DNA of 48,826 nucleotides from Streptomyces phaeochromogenes (GTDB lineage Bacteria; Actinomycetota; Actinomycetes; Streptomycetales; Streptomycetaceae). The stretch spans positions 1-48,826 of the forward strand of contig NZ_LIQZ01000115.1 in the NCBI RefSeq assembly GCF_001418655.1. Direction: 5' to 3'. The notes beneath the pieces are model-generated. The model made no database searches, was not told the DNA's origin, and saw only the letters and a list, made by a program, of their open reading frames with translations. Positions 7,871 through 17,046 of the stretch are shown in pieces. A program made the position numbers and the translations under genes. The first letter of the stretch is position 1. Each line of letters opens with the position of its first letter.

Positions 7871-9131
7871 CCGCACCGAGGTCCGGCTCGGCGAATACGA
7901 GTCCGCCCAACTGGGCTTCGAACAACTCACACCCAGCGACATCGACCGCCTGGGTGCGCTTCAGGCACGCGGCTGCCTCACGCTGTCCCCGGAGCGCACC
8001 GGGTGGCGGCTCAAGGCGGACGGGACCGTCGGGATCCTGGTCCTGGACCGTGTCCGCCTGATCGTCGAGCCCAAGTTCGCCATCCCGGGAGAGCAGCTCA
8101 TGAGCTGGCTCGCCTACGCCCTCGGCGCACCCGTCCCGGCGACCGCCAGACGTTGGGCCATCGGCCCCGACGGCTACGCCGACCTGGTGGCCGCCGCCCT
8201 TCTCGGGGAGTGCGAGAAGCTGCTGCGGGAGGGACTGCGCCGGGACTACGTACGCCGCCAGAGTCTCGAACCGGTGCTCCGAGGACGCCTGGACGCCGCC
8301 GCCCAGGCCACCCGCCGCTACGGGCAACTGGACCAGCTACACGTCCATACCTTCGACCGGGAGCCGGACATCTGGGACAACCGCGTCCTGGGGAGCGCGC
8401 TGAGGGCCGCGCTCAGCCTGGCCGCCGGCTCCGACCTGGCCCGCGACCTCCACGGAATCGCCGCCGCCTTTCCGTGTGCTCCCACCCCGGCCGCGGCGCT
8501 GCGCGCTCTGGACCGCACCCAATACACGCGTCTGAACGCCCGTTACCGTGCCGCCCACACCTGGGCCCGCCTCTTGCTGCGCGGCGGAGGCGTGACCGAC
8601 CTTCTCACCGACCACGGCACCACGGCGGACGGCCTGCTGCTGGCCATGCCCGCGCTCTGGGAGGCAGTCGTTCGCCGACTGGCAACCGAGGCCTGCGCTC
8701 TGCACGGTGGGCACGCCGTTGCCAGCAGTGGCCCGAGGGCGATCACCGTGCGTGGAGACCTCGGCAGCACCTCCGCCTTCCGACCCGATCTCCTGCTCAG
8801 CCTTCCCCGGCGTGACGCGGTCCAACGCACGCTGCTGCCGGTGGACGCGAAGTACAAGCGCTACGACCGCCACAGCATCAGTGCCGCCGACATCCACCAA
8901 CTCCTCACCTACAGCGTCGGCTACGCCCCCAGCGACGCCCCGAGAGGCGTGATCATCCATCCCCGGCCCGGTGGACACGCCCACCGCACCCTCCAGGTCG
9001 ACAGCCCGCGGGGCGGACTCGGCATCATCGACGTCCTCGGCATCGACACCCATGCGCTTCCCGACGCCGCGACCACGCGGATCCGGTCAGTACTGGCCTC
9101 CGTCCAAGCCCCGCTACCGCCACGACGATGA
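7863..9131 (+). CDS. mcrC: McrC-like nuclease subunit
   Basis: 422 aa, normal length for McrC. The N-terminal half has the family's beta-rich domain (VGILVLDRVRLIVEPKF). The C-terminal half carries a PD-(D/E)xK nuclease core: FRPD with Asp309 and VDAKYK with Asp328 and Lys330. McrC binds the McrB hexamer, stimulates its NTPase and cuts DNA. It starts inside the last codons of mcrB (8-nt overlap) and is the last gene of that operon; the next gene converges 3 nt beyond the stop. Confidence 0.92.
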   Translation: MPDRTEVRLGEYESAQLGFEQLTPSDIDRLGALQARGCLTLSPERTGWRLKADGTVGILVLDRVRLIVEPKFAIPGEQLMSWLAYALGAPVPATARRWAIGPDGYADLVAAALLGECEKLLREGLRRDYVRRQSLEPVLRGRLDAAAQATRRYGQLDQLHVHTFDREPDIWDNRVLGSALRAALSLAAGSDLARDLHGIAAAFPCAPTPAAALRALDRTQYTRLNARYRAAHTWARLLLRGGGVTDLLTDHGTTADGLLLAMPALWEAVVRRLATEACALHGGHAVASSGPRAITVRGDLGSTSAFRPDLLLSLPRRDAVQRTLLPVDAKYKRYDRHSISAADIHQLLTYSVGYAPSDAPRGVIIHPRPGGHAHRTLQVDSPRGGLGIIDVLGIDTHALPDAATTRIRSVLASVQAPLPPRR

Positions 9132-9134
9132 CGA

Positions 9135-11489
9135 TCAAGCGGTGAGCTCGTCCCACTCCTCGTTCTCGTCGTCCAGAGCGAGGCCTCCGATGTCGGCCTG
9201 CTGCCCGTCCACATGCCCCTGCCGGTATCCGCTGCCGGTGAAGCGCGTACGCCGTACCTTGCCCAGCTTCGGGTAGCGAGAGGCGACCTCGGTCTCGACC
9301 TCGGTGGTCCGGTCGGCGAGGACGAGTGCCACGCTGCGACCTTGTACGGAGGGGTCCGTCGCGGCGGCCTCGGCGCGGTCACGCTCGCTGTCCTCCCGGG
9401 CCGCGCGTTCAGCCTCACCGATCCGCAGGGCCACGGCCCTGATGAAGCCGAGCATCCAGGAACGCTTGTAGGCCCGCGGGAGCTCCCCCGGCGGCCGGAG
9501 CCGTGCGTCTGCTCGTTCGGCTCCTTGCAGCATCTGCAGGCGCAGACTCGCGTACAGGACTTCGACGGAGTGCAGGTCCGAGGGGAAGCCGAACAGGTGG
9601 ACCCGGTGCTTGTTCGCCTTGCCCCCTGGATAGACGGGCTGGCAGCGCATCGCGAATGCGATGGCCGACAGGAGTCGCTTGCACTCGCCCATCCAGGGGG
9701 CGACGACCTCGACCACACGATCCGCCGGCCTTTCGCGAGCGGCGGGGTCGTCACCGCGCAGCATGGCCTGCTCGATGCCGTACTTGGCCATCATCGCCGT
9801 CGCCTTCTGCAAGAAGGCCTCCGCCTCGGCATTCGTGGCCGCCGGGTCCTCGGCCTGGCGCAGGATGGCCTTCACCTTGGCCAGCAGCTCGTCGGACAGC
9901 CGGGCGGACTTGGGCGGCGCAGGCGTCTCGAGGCTGTCCGCGCCGCTCGCGGTGGAGGTGGGGTCCGGACGACCCTGACCGTCCTCCTCTTCGTCGTCCC
10001 ACCCGTCTTCCCATTCGTCTTCGTCCTGCTGCTCCGTGGACTCTTCGGACGCGATCACGTCCGCCAGGTCATCGACGTCCGGTACCAGTTTCCGCAGGCC
10101 GTACAGCGCGCCCCGGCACCAGGCCGAGGCGTCGGCGTCCCGGATCTCGGCCCGCATCGACCGGAGCAGTTCGAATCGGCCGTCCGTACCCCGGATCACG
10201 AACTCCAGGCGGGCGTGACCGAGTTCGGCAAGACTCAGGAGTTCGCACAGGTCGGTGGCGCTGTGCTGGGAGTAGCGCAGCTCGATACCGGGCTCGGGAT
10301 ACCAGTCCTCCGGTCCGTCCAATCCCAGCCCCTCGAACAGGGTCCCCTGACGGGCCAGGACGACATCGACGTCCACGCGGATCGCGGACGACGAGGCCGT
10401 TCCGGAGAAGGCCAGTGCGGCCGCTCGCTCCTGGGGGGAGGTGACGATGTGGTACCAGACCGGCACGGAGCCGCGCATGGAGTGCCAGGTGAGCTCCCCT
10501 CGCGCCTGGCGTTCGGCAGCTTCCTCCGCGACACCGGTGTCGAGCGCACCGTCCGTCCACGCGCTTGCCGAAGGGTTTGCCACGCAGTCGACGAATTCTG
10601 TCAGGTAGGCGTTCCCGTCACGCCGCTCGGGGGACATGGCGGTGCGGAACAGGGTTCGCTCGTAGGCCGAGAGAGAGCGGATCAACGGATCGAGAACCTC
10701 GGCGGAGTAGGTCTCCGTGGACTCGTACAGCTCTGTCAGAAAGTCTTCCGTCGCTTGGGACGTGCCTCCCGCATGCTTGTCGCACCACGCTCCCAGCTCC
10801 CCTACATAGAGCTGCTGTTCGGCTATGAGAGCGAGGTGTTTGGCGCCCTGAAGACCACCCTCGTACACGGCCAGGGAGTTCTCGATCGCCTCGACGACAT
10901 GCCGCTGCGACAGGACCGCCTCCGCGAGCAGACTCAGGGGTTCTTCGGTCTCGTCCGTGAGATGTTCTGTCAACGACGTGAGCGACAGCCCGTTCTCGTG
11001 CTGCGCCCGCTCGGGGTACAGGCTGTCGGTCGTCCGCACACCCCACCGCGAGACCAGTTCGTCGTCGGTCCGGCCAGGCTCGACAGCCCTGACCCGGTCA
11101 CTCCTCCAGAGCGCGAGGACGAGTTCCTCCCACTCCCGCGCGTGCCAGGACCACAGCGCCGGGTCCTCGGCCACGGTGAGAGCGGAGCGCAGCTGGCGCA
11201 CGGCGTCGGCCAGGTCGTGACGATGACCGTGCGGGATCAGCAGCTCCAGCCACGCGGCTGTCTCCGCGACAGGCTGGACGCGTGCCTCGTCTGCCGCGAC
11301 TCGGCACAGGACCAGGGCGTCCACCAGCCGCCGGTCTCCCAGATCCGCGGGGATCAGGGCATGCAGCTGCGGACCGAAGTCAGTCAGCGCCTCACTCAGC
11401 TCAGTGACCCGCGCCCGCAGCCAGACCTCTCGGGCCGAGCCGAAGTCCGCAACCGAAGCCGGTGCATGGGCTGTGCTCTGCTCCGTCAT
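9135..11489 (-). CDS. DUF2786 domain protein with long unassigned N-terminal region
   Basis: 784 aa from ATG 11489, chosen because GGGAGG lies about 11 nt upstream. Residues 1-500 are mostly helical with no family recognised. Residues 490-520 are a very acidic linker. DUF2786 follows at about 530-575 (LAKVKAILRQAEDPAATNAEAEAF, then KYGIEQAML), and a conserved partner domain occupies about 585-700 (WMGECKRLLSAIAFAMRCQPV, VHLFGFPSDLHSVEVLYASL). DUF2786 proteins are found in phages and bacteria, and no activity is established here. Most are 200-300 aa, so the 500-residue extension is unusual. It converges on mcrC and sits between two restriction clusters. Confidence 0.82.
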   Translation of the reverse strand: MTEQSTAHAPASVADFGSAREVWLRARVTELSEALTDFGPQLHALIPADLGDRRLVDALVLCRVAADEARVQPVAETAAWLELLIPHGHRHDLADAVRQLRSALTVAEDPALWSWHAREWEELVLALWRSDRVRAVEPGRTDDELVSRWGVRTTDSLYPERAQHENGLSLTSLTEHLTDETEEPLSLLAEAVLSQRHVVEAIENSLAVYEGGLQGAKHLALIAEQQLYVGELGAWCDKHAGGTSQATEDFLTELYESTETYSAEVLDPLIRSLSAYERTLFRTAMSPERRDGNAYLTEFVDCVANPSASAWTDGALDTGVAEEAAERQARGELTWHSMRGSVPVWYHIVTSPQERAAALAFSGTASSSAIRVDVDVVLARQGTLFEGLGLDGPEDWYPEPGIELRYSQHSATDLCELLSLAELGHARLEFVIRGTDGRFELLRSMRAEIRDADASAWCRGALYGLRKLVPDVDDLADVIASEESTEQQDEDEWEDGWDDEEEDGQGRPDPTSTASGADSLETPAPPKSARLSDELLAKVKAILRQAEDPAATNAEAEAFLQKATAMMAKYGIEQAMLRGDDPAARERPADRVVEVVAPWMGECKRLLSAIAFAMRCQPVYPGGKANKHRVHLFGFPSDLHSVEVLYASLRLQMLQGAERADARLRPPGELPRAYKRSWMLGFIRAVALRIGEAERAAREDSERDRAEAAATDPSVQGRSVALVLADRTTEVETEVASRYPKLGKVRRTRFTGSGYRQGHVDGQQADIGGLALDDENEEWDELTA

Positions 11490-11977
11490 GACGTTTACGC
11501 CCTCCCCATGGGCCAACCGCACGAGGCGGCCGTCCGCACCCCGCGATCGAAACGAGTTCACATCCTATGAACCTCGACAACGGCCGGATCACGGCCGCTG
11601 TCAGTGGCTCGTCATAGGCCACAGGCAAGATCAGATCAGGCTCAACAGCAGTCAGGACAGGCCTTTTTCAGCCCAGGTGTCGCACCCAGGGCGCCGGAGC
11701 CCCAACGGGGTGTCCTGGAGTTCGCCGACAACATGGATCACGCAATGGTCAAGGTCGAGATTTCCAAGCGCTGACACCTCGGGTGCCCTTGAGACGCACT
11801 CGGCGAGCGAAGACCCTAGAACGAATGTACACATCCTTGATCGATGGAGATTTCAATAAGCATGTTGACAGTGCTAACGGAATCACGCGATGCTCGTACT
11901 GACAACGGCACACCGTCCCCTGGCGACACCTCGGGCACGCCTGCCGCAGCCTCAAGCGCACCCGAGGAAGCCGAGCC
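11490..11977. other. 488-bp divergent intergenic region with a possible 56-codon ORF
   Basis: Lies between the divergent starts of the DUF2786 gene and the SMC-like ATPase gene, so both promoters should be here. A TTGACA at 11864-11869 is the only clear -35-like hexamer facing the ATPase gene; its -10 is weak. A small plus-strand frame (GTG 11604 to TGA 11774) ends in VLEFADNMDHAMVKVEISKR, which reads protein-like and may be the tail of a lost gene. It has no ribosome site and is not called as a gene. Confidence 0.35.
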
Positions 11978-14374
11978 ATGAGCGACACCGCCCTCCGTGA
12001 TCTACTCCTCGCCCGCCTGCCCAAATCCGGGCTGTCCGTGGAAGAGCAGGCCCAGCTGCGTGATCTGCTGCCGGCCGCGCAGGCACGGAGCGGTGGCCAT
12101 TCCGGAACCGTGTACATGCAATCCATCACCGCGGCCGGCTGGCGAGGCATCGGGCCCGCCGCCACCGTCCAGCTGCGTCCCGGCCCCGGGCTGACGCTGG
12201 TGACGGGCCGCAACGGTTCCGGCAAGTCGAGCTTCGCCGAGGCTGCGGAAATGGCTCTGACGGGCGACAACTTCCGCTGGCAGGGGCGCACTCAGGTGTG
12301 GAAGAAGGGTTGGCGCAACCTCCACGAGCACTCCTCGCCCGAGGTCGGTGTCGAGCTCTGCTTCGACGGTGACAGCGAAGGCGGCAAGGAGCCCGTGACC
12401 GTACGCCGGGTCTGGCACGGCGAAGGGCTCGATGAGTCCCGTACCGTCGTGGAACAAGCCGGAAAGCCCACCGGTGAAGACCTGCACGACGTGATCGACG
12501 CCGAACAGCTGACGCTGTATCGGCCATTCCTCCCCTACACGCAGCTGGGTGCAGTCATCAACGGGCCACTCACCGCCTTGCACGACGAGATCTCCCGGAT
12601 CCTCGGCCTCGAACTCCTCAGTGACACCGACACGGCGGCCCGGGCTCGGGCCAAAACGCTGACCGAGACCGAGAACGCCGCCAAGGCCCTCACCGCCACA
12701 GTGATCCAGGAGCTGTCAACAGTGGACGACCCGCGCGCCGCTGAGGCGGTCGCGGCCCTGTCCGGCCGGAGCCCCGACTTCGACCTGGTCCGGGCGCTAC
12801 TGAAGGGCCACAGTGTTGCGGACGAGGTGCACCTGTCCCGGCTGCGTCGGCTGGCCGCTCTGGAGAGCCCCGACCTCCAGACCATCACGAAAGCCGTGGC
12901 CCGGCTGCGTTCGGCGGCCGCCGTGGCCGACGACGCCCGTCATGGTTCCGCCGAGGACGCCCGGCAGCTGATCAAACTGCTCGATACGGCGCTGGAACAC
13001 CGCCGCCGCCACCCCGACGTCTCCGACTGCCCGGTCTGCGGCAGCACGAATCTGCTGGACCGCGCCTGGGCGGAGCGGACGCGCGCGCAGGTCGAAAGAC
13101 TCCAGGCGGAGGCGGCCGACGCCGAGGCCGCACACCGCGAACTGACGGCCGCTGTACGTGAGGTACACGACCTGATGCAGCCACCCGCTGCCTGGCTCCA
13201 GGCCGACGAACCCTCACTCGCCGCACTCTGGCGCGATCTGACGGCCTGCCGCGCCGTACGTGAGCCACGCGAGCTGGCGGAGCACGCGGAACACGCCGCG
13301 GCCGTCCTCGCCGACGCCTGTCTCCAAGTGCGCGACGACGCCGTCCGCCGCATCACGGCACAGGACGGGCGCTGGCAGCCTGTAGCAGCACGGCTGTCCG
13401 CGTGGCTTGGGCAGGCGGAGGCCGCGCAGGCTGCGAAGCCGGTCACCAAGCAGATCAAGGCGGTACGCTCCTGGCTGCGCACGCTCACCGATGAGTTGCG
13501 GGACGCCCGGTTCAAGCCGTTTGCCGACCAATCCGGGGAGATCTGGCGGCTGTTGTGCGAGCGCAGCAGTGTCTCGCTGGGTGCGATCGGGCTCGCGGGC
13601 GTCGGCCCGCAGCGGCAGGTCAGTCTTCCCGTCTCCGTGGACGACGCAGATGCGCCCGCGTTCGGCGTCATGAGCCAGGGCGAGCTGCACTCACTCGCCC
13701 TCTCCCTGTTCATCCCACGCGCCACCCACCAGGACAGCCCGTTCGGTTTCGTGATCATCGACGACCCGGTGCAGTCCATGGATCCGGGGAAGGTGGACGG
13801 CCTCGCCAGGGTCCTCGATCTGTACGCCCAGCACCGGCAGGTCGTCGTCTTCACTCACGACACCCGGCTCAAGGAGGCCATCAGCCGCCTCGGCCTGCGA
13901 GCCACGGTCATGGACGTCTCCCGGCAGCCCGACTCGGTCGTTGAAGTCGTCCCTGTCAGCGACCCGGTGAGCCAGGCGCTGGATGAGGCAAGGGCCGTCG
14001 CCCTCGACCCGCACCTGCCACCGGAGGTGGCCGACAGGGTACTGCCCCCGATGTGCCGCCTCGCAGTAGAGGCCGCGTACCAGGCCGCCGCCCGGCGCAC
14101 CCTTCGCGAGGCGGGGCTGGAGCAGAGCAAGATCCAGCAGAAGGTCACACGGCCCGGCCCCCTCACCGGCCTCGCAGCAATCGCGATGGGCATGGAGGGG
14201 GCAGGACCGGGCGACGTACTGAACGCGATCGCACGCGATCACGGCACCTCTGCACGGGATTTGATCCGGCTACTGAACCAGGCCTCCCACCAGGCCCCGA
14301 CCACACCTGTCGGCGATCACCGTGATCTGGTCAGGCGTACGGAACGGCTCGCCAAGGAGGTCCAGGCCCGGTGA
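11978..14374 (+). CDS. SMC/Rad50-like AAA ATPase with zinc-hook motif
   Basis: 798 aa. Walker A is GRNGSGKSSF at about 77-86, inside the family's TLVTGRNGSGKSSFAEA context. A single CPVCG zinc-hook motif sits near residue 352, flanked by Ala/Glu/Arg-rich coiled-coil arms. Walker B is FVIIDDPVQSMD at about 590, with a FTHD H-loop near 626. The arms are short, as in defence-associated ABC-type ATPases (LmuB, PtuA, RloC relatives) rather than housekeeping RecN or SbcC. Residues 680-798 are a helical C-terminal region. The ATG has GAGGA about 10 nt upstream. It overlaps the next gene by 4 nt and heads a three-gene operon; a DNA-end or structure sensor role is inferred. Confidence 0.88.
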   Translation: MSDTALRDLLLARLPKSGLSVEEQAQLRDLLPAAQARSGGHSGTVYMQSITAAGWRGIGPAATVQLRPGPGLTLVTGRNGSGKSSFAEAAEMALTGDNFRWQGRTQVWKKGWRNLHEHSSPEVGVELCFDGDSEGGKEPVTVRRVWHGEGLDESRTVVEQAGKPTGEDLHDVIDAEQLTLYRPFLPYTQLGAVINGPLTALHDEISRILGLELLSDTDTAARARAKTLTETENAAKALTATVIQELSTVDDPRAAEAVAALSGRSPDFDLVRALLKGHSVADEVHLSRLRRLAALESPDLQTITKAVARLRSAAAVADDARHGSAEDARQLIKLLDTALEHRRRHPDVSDCPVCGSTNLLDRAWAERTRAQVERLQAEAADAEAAHRELTAAVREVHDLMQPPAAWLQADEPSLAALWRDLTACRAVREPRELAEHAEHAAAVLADACLQVRDDAVRRITAQDGRWQPVAARLSAWLGQAEAAQAAKPVTKQIKAVRSWLRTLTDELRDARFKPFADQSGEIWRLLCERSSVSLGAIGLAGVGPQRQVSLPVSVDDADAPAFGVMSQGELHSLALSLFIPRATHQDSPFGFVIIDDPVQSMDPGKVDGLARVLDLYAQHRQVVVFTHDTRLKEAISRLGLRATVMDVSRQPDSVVEVVPVSDPVSQALDEARAVALDPHLPPEVADRVLPPMCRLAVEAAYQAAARRTLREAGLEQSKIQQKVTRPGPLTGLAAIAMGMEGAGPGDVLNAIARDHGTSARDLIRLLNQASHQAPTTPVGDHRDLVRRTERLAKEVQAR

Positions 14375-14778
14375 CCGGTCTCGCCCACTCCTCCGCGCCC
14401 AGTGGCGGTCTCTCCACGAACGCTCTTGTCACCGCCGCCGACCACCTGCTCAACCCCCCGGGCAGCACCACCCTCACTCCCGGTGTCCGAGCACGTGCCG
14501 CGGCGATACTGCTCCGCCTGGCCCTCGACGAGACCCTCGACGCCTACTGGCAGACGGTCAGCCCTCGCATGACCCGCAGCAACGGTCGCACCCGGATGCT
14601 CTGCCTGCAGTGGTACATCGCCCCCTCCGTCGCCCGCCAGTGGTACGCCGTCTGGTCCGGCCTCAGCGCCGCCTGCCATCACCACACGTACGAACTGCCG
14701 CCCACACCCGCCGAAGTACGGGCCTGGCACCAGGACGTGAGCGAACTGCTGCGTGTCCTGGCGGCCGGCAAAACCTGA
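14371..14778 (+). CDS. small unknown protein with CHHH motif, middle gene of SMC-like operon
   Basis: 135 aa, starting at GTG 14371 in a GTGA overlap with the ATPase stop. It is mainly helical. The most marked feature is an LSAACHHHTYELPPT stretch near residues 90-105, followed by an E-V-R-x-W helix. The spacing of Arg and His (R-Q-W-Y...C-H-H-H) recalls but does not clearly match the R-x4-6-H motif of HEPN RNases. Small helical partners are a feature of SMC-type defence ATPases such as LmuC, which fits the position. Function is otherwise unknown. Confidence 0.75.
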   Translation: MTGLAHSSAPSGGLSTNALVTAADHLLNPPGSTTLTPGVRARAAAILLRLALDETLDAYWQTVSPRMTRSNGRTRMLCLQWYIAPSVARQWYAVWSGLSAACHHHTYELPPTPAEVRAWHQDVSELLRVLAAGKT

Positions 14779-14819
14779 GTCCCCGACCCGTCTCCCTCAC
14801 GCATCTCAGGAGTCACACG

Positions 14820-16457
14820 ATGGACGCCCGCCGCTACCGCATGGTGGTCACCAGCCAAGCCGACTACGTGAGGACCGGGGCGCTGGTCGACGAGCAGTTG
14901 CGCGACTGGCTCACCCAACCGCCGAAGAGATACAACATCGATGCCTTCGTCGAGGGCCGCAACGAAATAGCCCACGGGGTGACTCTCGACCACGACTCGG
15001 TCACCGCCGCGACGGGCACCTACGGACGTTGGCGGCTCCGGGAAACCGCGCCGGGCGGCACGTGGCAAACGACCGTGGTGACGCGGCAGGTCGCCGACGG
15101 GCCGACCTGGGTGCAGCTGGACGTCGAACACCTCCCGGACGACCCCGACGCCATTCCCGTACCCGCCAAGACGCCCCGGCTGGCCAAGAGCCTGCTCGAC
15201 GTGCTCGACGCACGCGACGGCCGGGCAGACGTGACCGCCATGCCGCAGGTCATCGAGGCCGAGGACGTCGAATCCGTCATCGACGAACTGTGCGACGCCA
15301 ACCGACGCCTGCCCGTCGTCATGGCGAGCACACCGTACGGTGTGGACTTCGACGCCTGGTTGGAAGAGACGGTCGACCCCCTCGTCCGCCCCCTGGCGGG
15401 GCTGGCCATCCTCTACGTCCTCACACCGAGCGCCGAGTCGGCCCTCAACCGGGCGCTGGAGTACCACCGCGTCTACAACGGCGGCATCCGCACCTACCTG
15501 CCCGGAGTCGATCCCGCCTGGCCCGCCGACAGCCAGCGGCACCGTGTGATGTCCAAACGCGTGATCGCCGAGAGACCGCAGCAGGCCCGCCGCATCCTGG
15601 CCCAGCTCCCCCAGAGCCTCGCCACCCGTCTGCCGCTGCCCGACGCTCTGGACTCCGTACCCGTCATGCGTACGCGGGCCAGGGACGGCGTGGGCAGTTC
15701 CGAACTGGAGCGGCTGCGCGACGAGAACGACGTCCTGCTGGAGATCCTTGAGGAGGCTGGGCGCGAGCAGCGTGTCAGGGCCGACGAGATCCGCGACCTC
15801 AAGCACGAGCTCCGCCAGGCGGAGGCCAACGAGACCCAACTCGTCGTCGACCACGACGAGCAGTACAAGGAACTCCACAAGGCCAAGGCACAGGTCCGGG
15901 AACTGCAGAGACGGCTTCTGGAGCTGGGCGCCGCCGAGCAGGCGTACGCGCCGGTGGATCTCTCCGCGAACGCGCCGACATCCTTCGCGGAGATTCTGGA
16001 CCGGGTCAATGACATGCCGCGGGTGCACTTCACCGGACGTCGCAAGTACACCCTGGAACTCGACGACCAGGCCTACGGCTCGTCATGGGTCCGTATGGCC
16101 TGGGACGCGCTGCTGGCGCTCCAGGACTTCGCCGATGCGGCCGCGACCGGAAAGGCGAACTGCGACTTCAAGCAATGGTGCGCTGACGCACCCGAGGGGT
16201 CGCACGTCATCTCACCCCGCAAGGTCGTCCGAGACGAGTCGAAGACGGTGAAGACGAACGGCGCCTGGCGCAAAGCGCGCACGTTCCCGGTCCCCGACGG
16301 CGTGCATCCGGAGGGCAGGGTCTTCATGGGCGCCCATCTGCGCATAGGCGGTGGCAACACGGTCGCACCCCGCCTGCACTACTACGACGGGGCCTGCACC
16401 GAACACGGAATCCTCATCGGCTACATCGGTCCGCACCTCACCAACACCCTGACCTGA
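14820..16457 (+). CDS. unknown coiled-coil protein, third gene of SMC-like operon
   Basis: 545 aa from ATG 14820, with AGGAG 9 nt upstream; the open frame extends far upstream but would overlap both preceding genes. Residues 1-90 are a globular domain (YNIDAFVEGRNEIAHG). Residues 90-280 are alpha/beta, including LPVVMASTPYGVD and LAGLAILYVLTP. Residues about 285-375 are a heptad coiled coil (ELERLRDENDVLLEILEE onward). The last 150 residues form a separate domain ending in HLRIGGG..RLHYYDG and GILIGYIGPHLTNTL, a pattern resembling RelE/ParE-like tails. It is the likely effector or adaptor of the operon, but no catalytic motif was identified. Confidence 0.78.
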   Translation: MDARRYRMVVTSQADYVRTGALVDEQLRDWLTQPPKRYNIDAFVEGRNEIAHGVTLDHDSVTAATGTYGRWRLRETAPGGTWQTTVVTRQVADGPTWVQLDVEHLPDDPDAIPVPAKTPRLAKSLLDVLDARDGRADVTAMPQVIEAEDVESVIDELCDANRRLPVVMASTPYGVDFDAWLEETVDPLVRPLAGLAILYVLTPSAESALNRALEYHRVYNGGIRTYLPGVDPAWPADSQRHRVMSKRVIAERPQQARRILAQLPQSLATRLPLPDALDSVPVMRTRARDGVGSSELERLRDENDVLLEILEEAGREQRVRADEIRDLKHELRQAEANETQLVVDHDEQYKELHKAKAQVRELQRRLLELGAAEQAYAPVDLSANAPTSFAEILDRVNDMPRVHFTGRRKYTLELDDQAYGSSWVRMAWDALLALQDFADAAATGKANCDFKQWCADAPEGSHVISPRKVVRDESKTVKTNGAWRKARTFPVPDGVHPEGRVFMGAHLRIGGGNTVAPRLHYYDGACTEHGILIGYIGPHLTNTLT

Positions 16458-16469
16458 GGCGGGGAGACA

Positions 16470-16676
16470 GTGACCATCACCAAGAACGGGGTGCCCATAG
16501 TGGACGTCGTGCCCCGCGGTGCGCTGACGGGCCGGCCCGCCTACCTGTTCCGTACCGACCCCATGGGCGACCTGGGCCTTCCGGACCTGGGCGGCCCTGT
16601 GCTGGACGACGACGAGATCCAGGCGGCGCTGCGAGGCATGGGCACAGCCGCCGACGACTCAGGGACCGATGACTGA
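16470..16676 (+). pseudogene. Phd/YefM-type antitoxin remnant
   Basis: 68 codons from GTG 16470, with GGGGAG just upstream. The protein opens directly with TITKNGVPIVDVVP, which in intact Phd/YefM/VapB antitoxins follows about 25 residues of DNA-binding N-terminus (the S-x-T-E-A-R region). That domain is missing because the 545-aa gene ends 12 nt upstream. The toxin-binding tail, including a D-D-D-E-I helix, is kept. It overlaps the toxin frame by 8 nt, as in normal pairs. It may still be translated, but operator binding is not expected. Confidence 0.6.
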
Positions 16677-16945
16677 CATTCCGGTCGCCATCGCCGACAC
16701 CAACGCCCTGTACCGGTTGTTCACACCCAAGGACCCCCGCCACACGGCCCACCAGGGAGCCCTCGCCCGCGCAGGCCACCTCGTGGTGTCATCCATGGTG
16801 CTCACCGAGCTCGGCTATCTACTGACCTCGCGGATCGGCCCCGCGGCGGCCATGAACGCGCTCGACTTCATCGCTGGACAGGCGGGGGCCCGCGGTTCGA
16901 GATCCTCAACACCGCACCACACCTCCGGAGCGCCATGGCCGTGAT
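16669..16945 (+). pseudogene. VapC-type PIN-domain toxin, frameshifted and truncated
   Basis: The N-terminal half is a clear PIN domain: IADTNALYRLF with the first catalytic Asp, then SSMVLTELGYLL with the conserved Glu. After IAGQAG (run of five G at 16884-16888) the homology jumps to another frame, which reads PRFEILNTAPHLRSAMAVM, the expected next PIN segment. Beyond about 16945 neither frame continues the fold, so the C-terminal Asp residues are lost. A one-base loss in the G-run explains the shift; the missing C-terminus shows decay rather than only a sequencing slip. Confidence 0.75.
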
Positions 16946-17046
16946 GCGTGTCGGCGGCTGCCCGTACGGTTCGGGACTGTTGTCAGTCCGGGCCCCTACT
17001 GTTGCAAGGGATCTTCTGTCGCTTCTGTCGAGGGGGAGCAGAGACA

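Noticed and set aside
9213..11570. 785-codon plus-strand frame opposite the DUF2786 gene
   Set aside because: Typical high-GC antisense frame; the minus strand carries the recognisable DUF2786 domain.
11604..11774. 56-codon plus-strand frame ending in FADNMDHAMVKVEISKR
   Set aside because: Protein-like C-terminus, but no ribosome site, no recognised family and it lies in a divergent spacer; kept only as a note.
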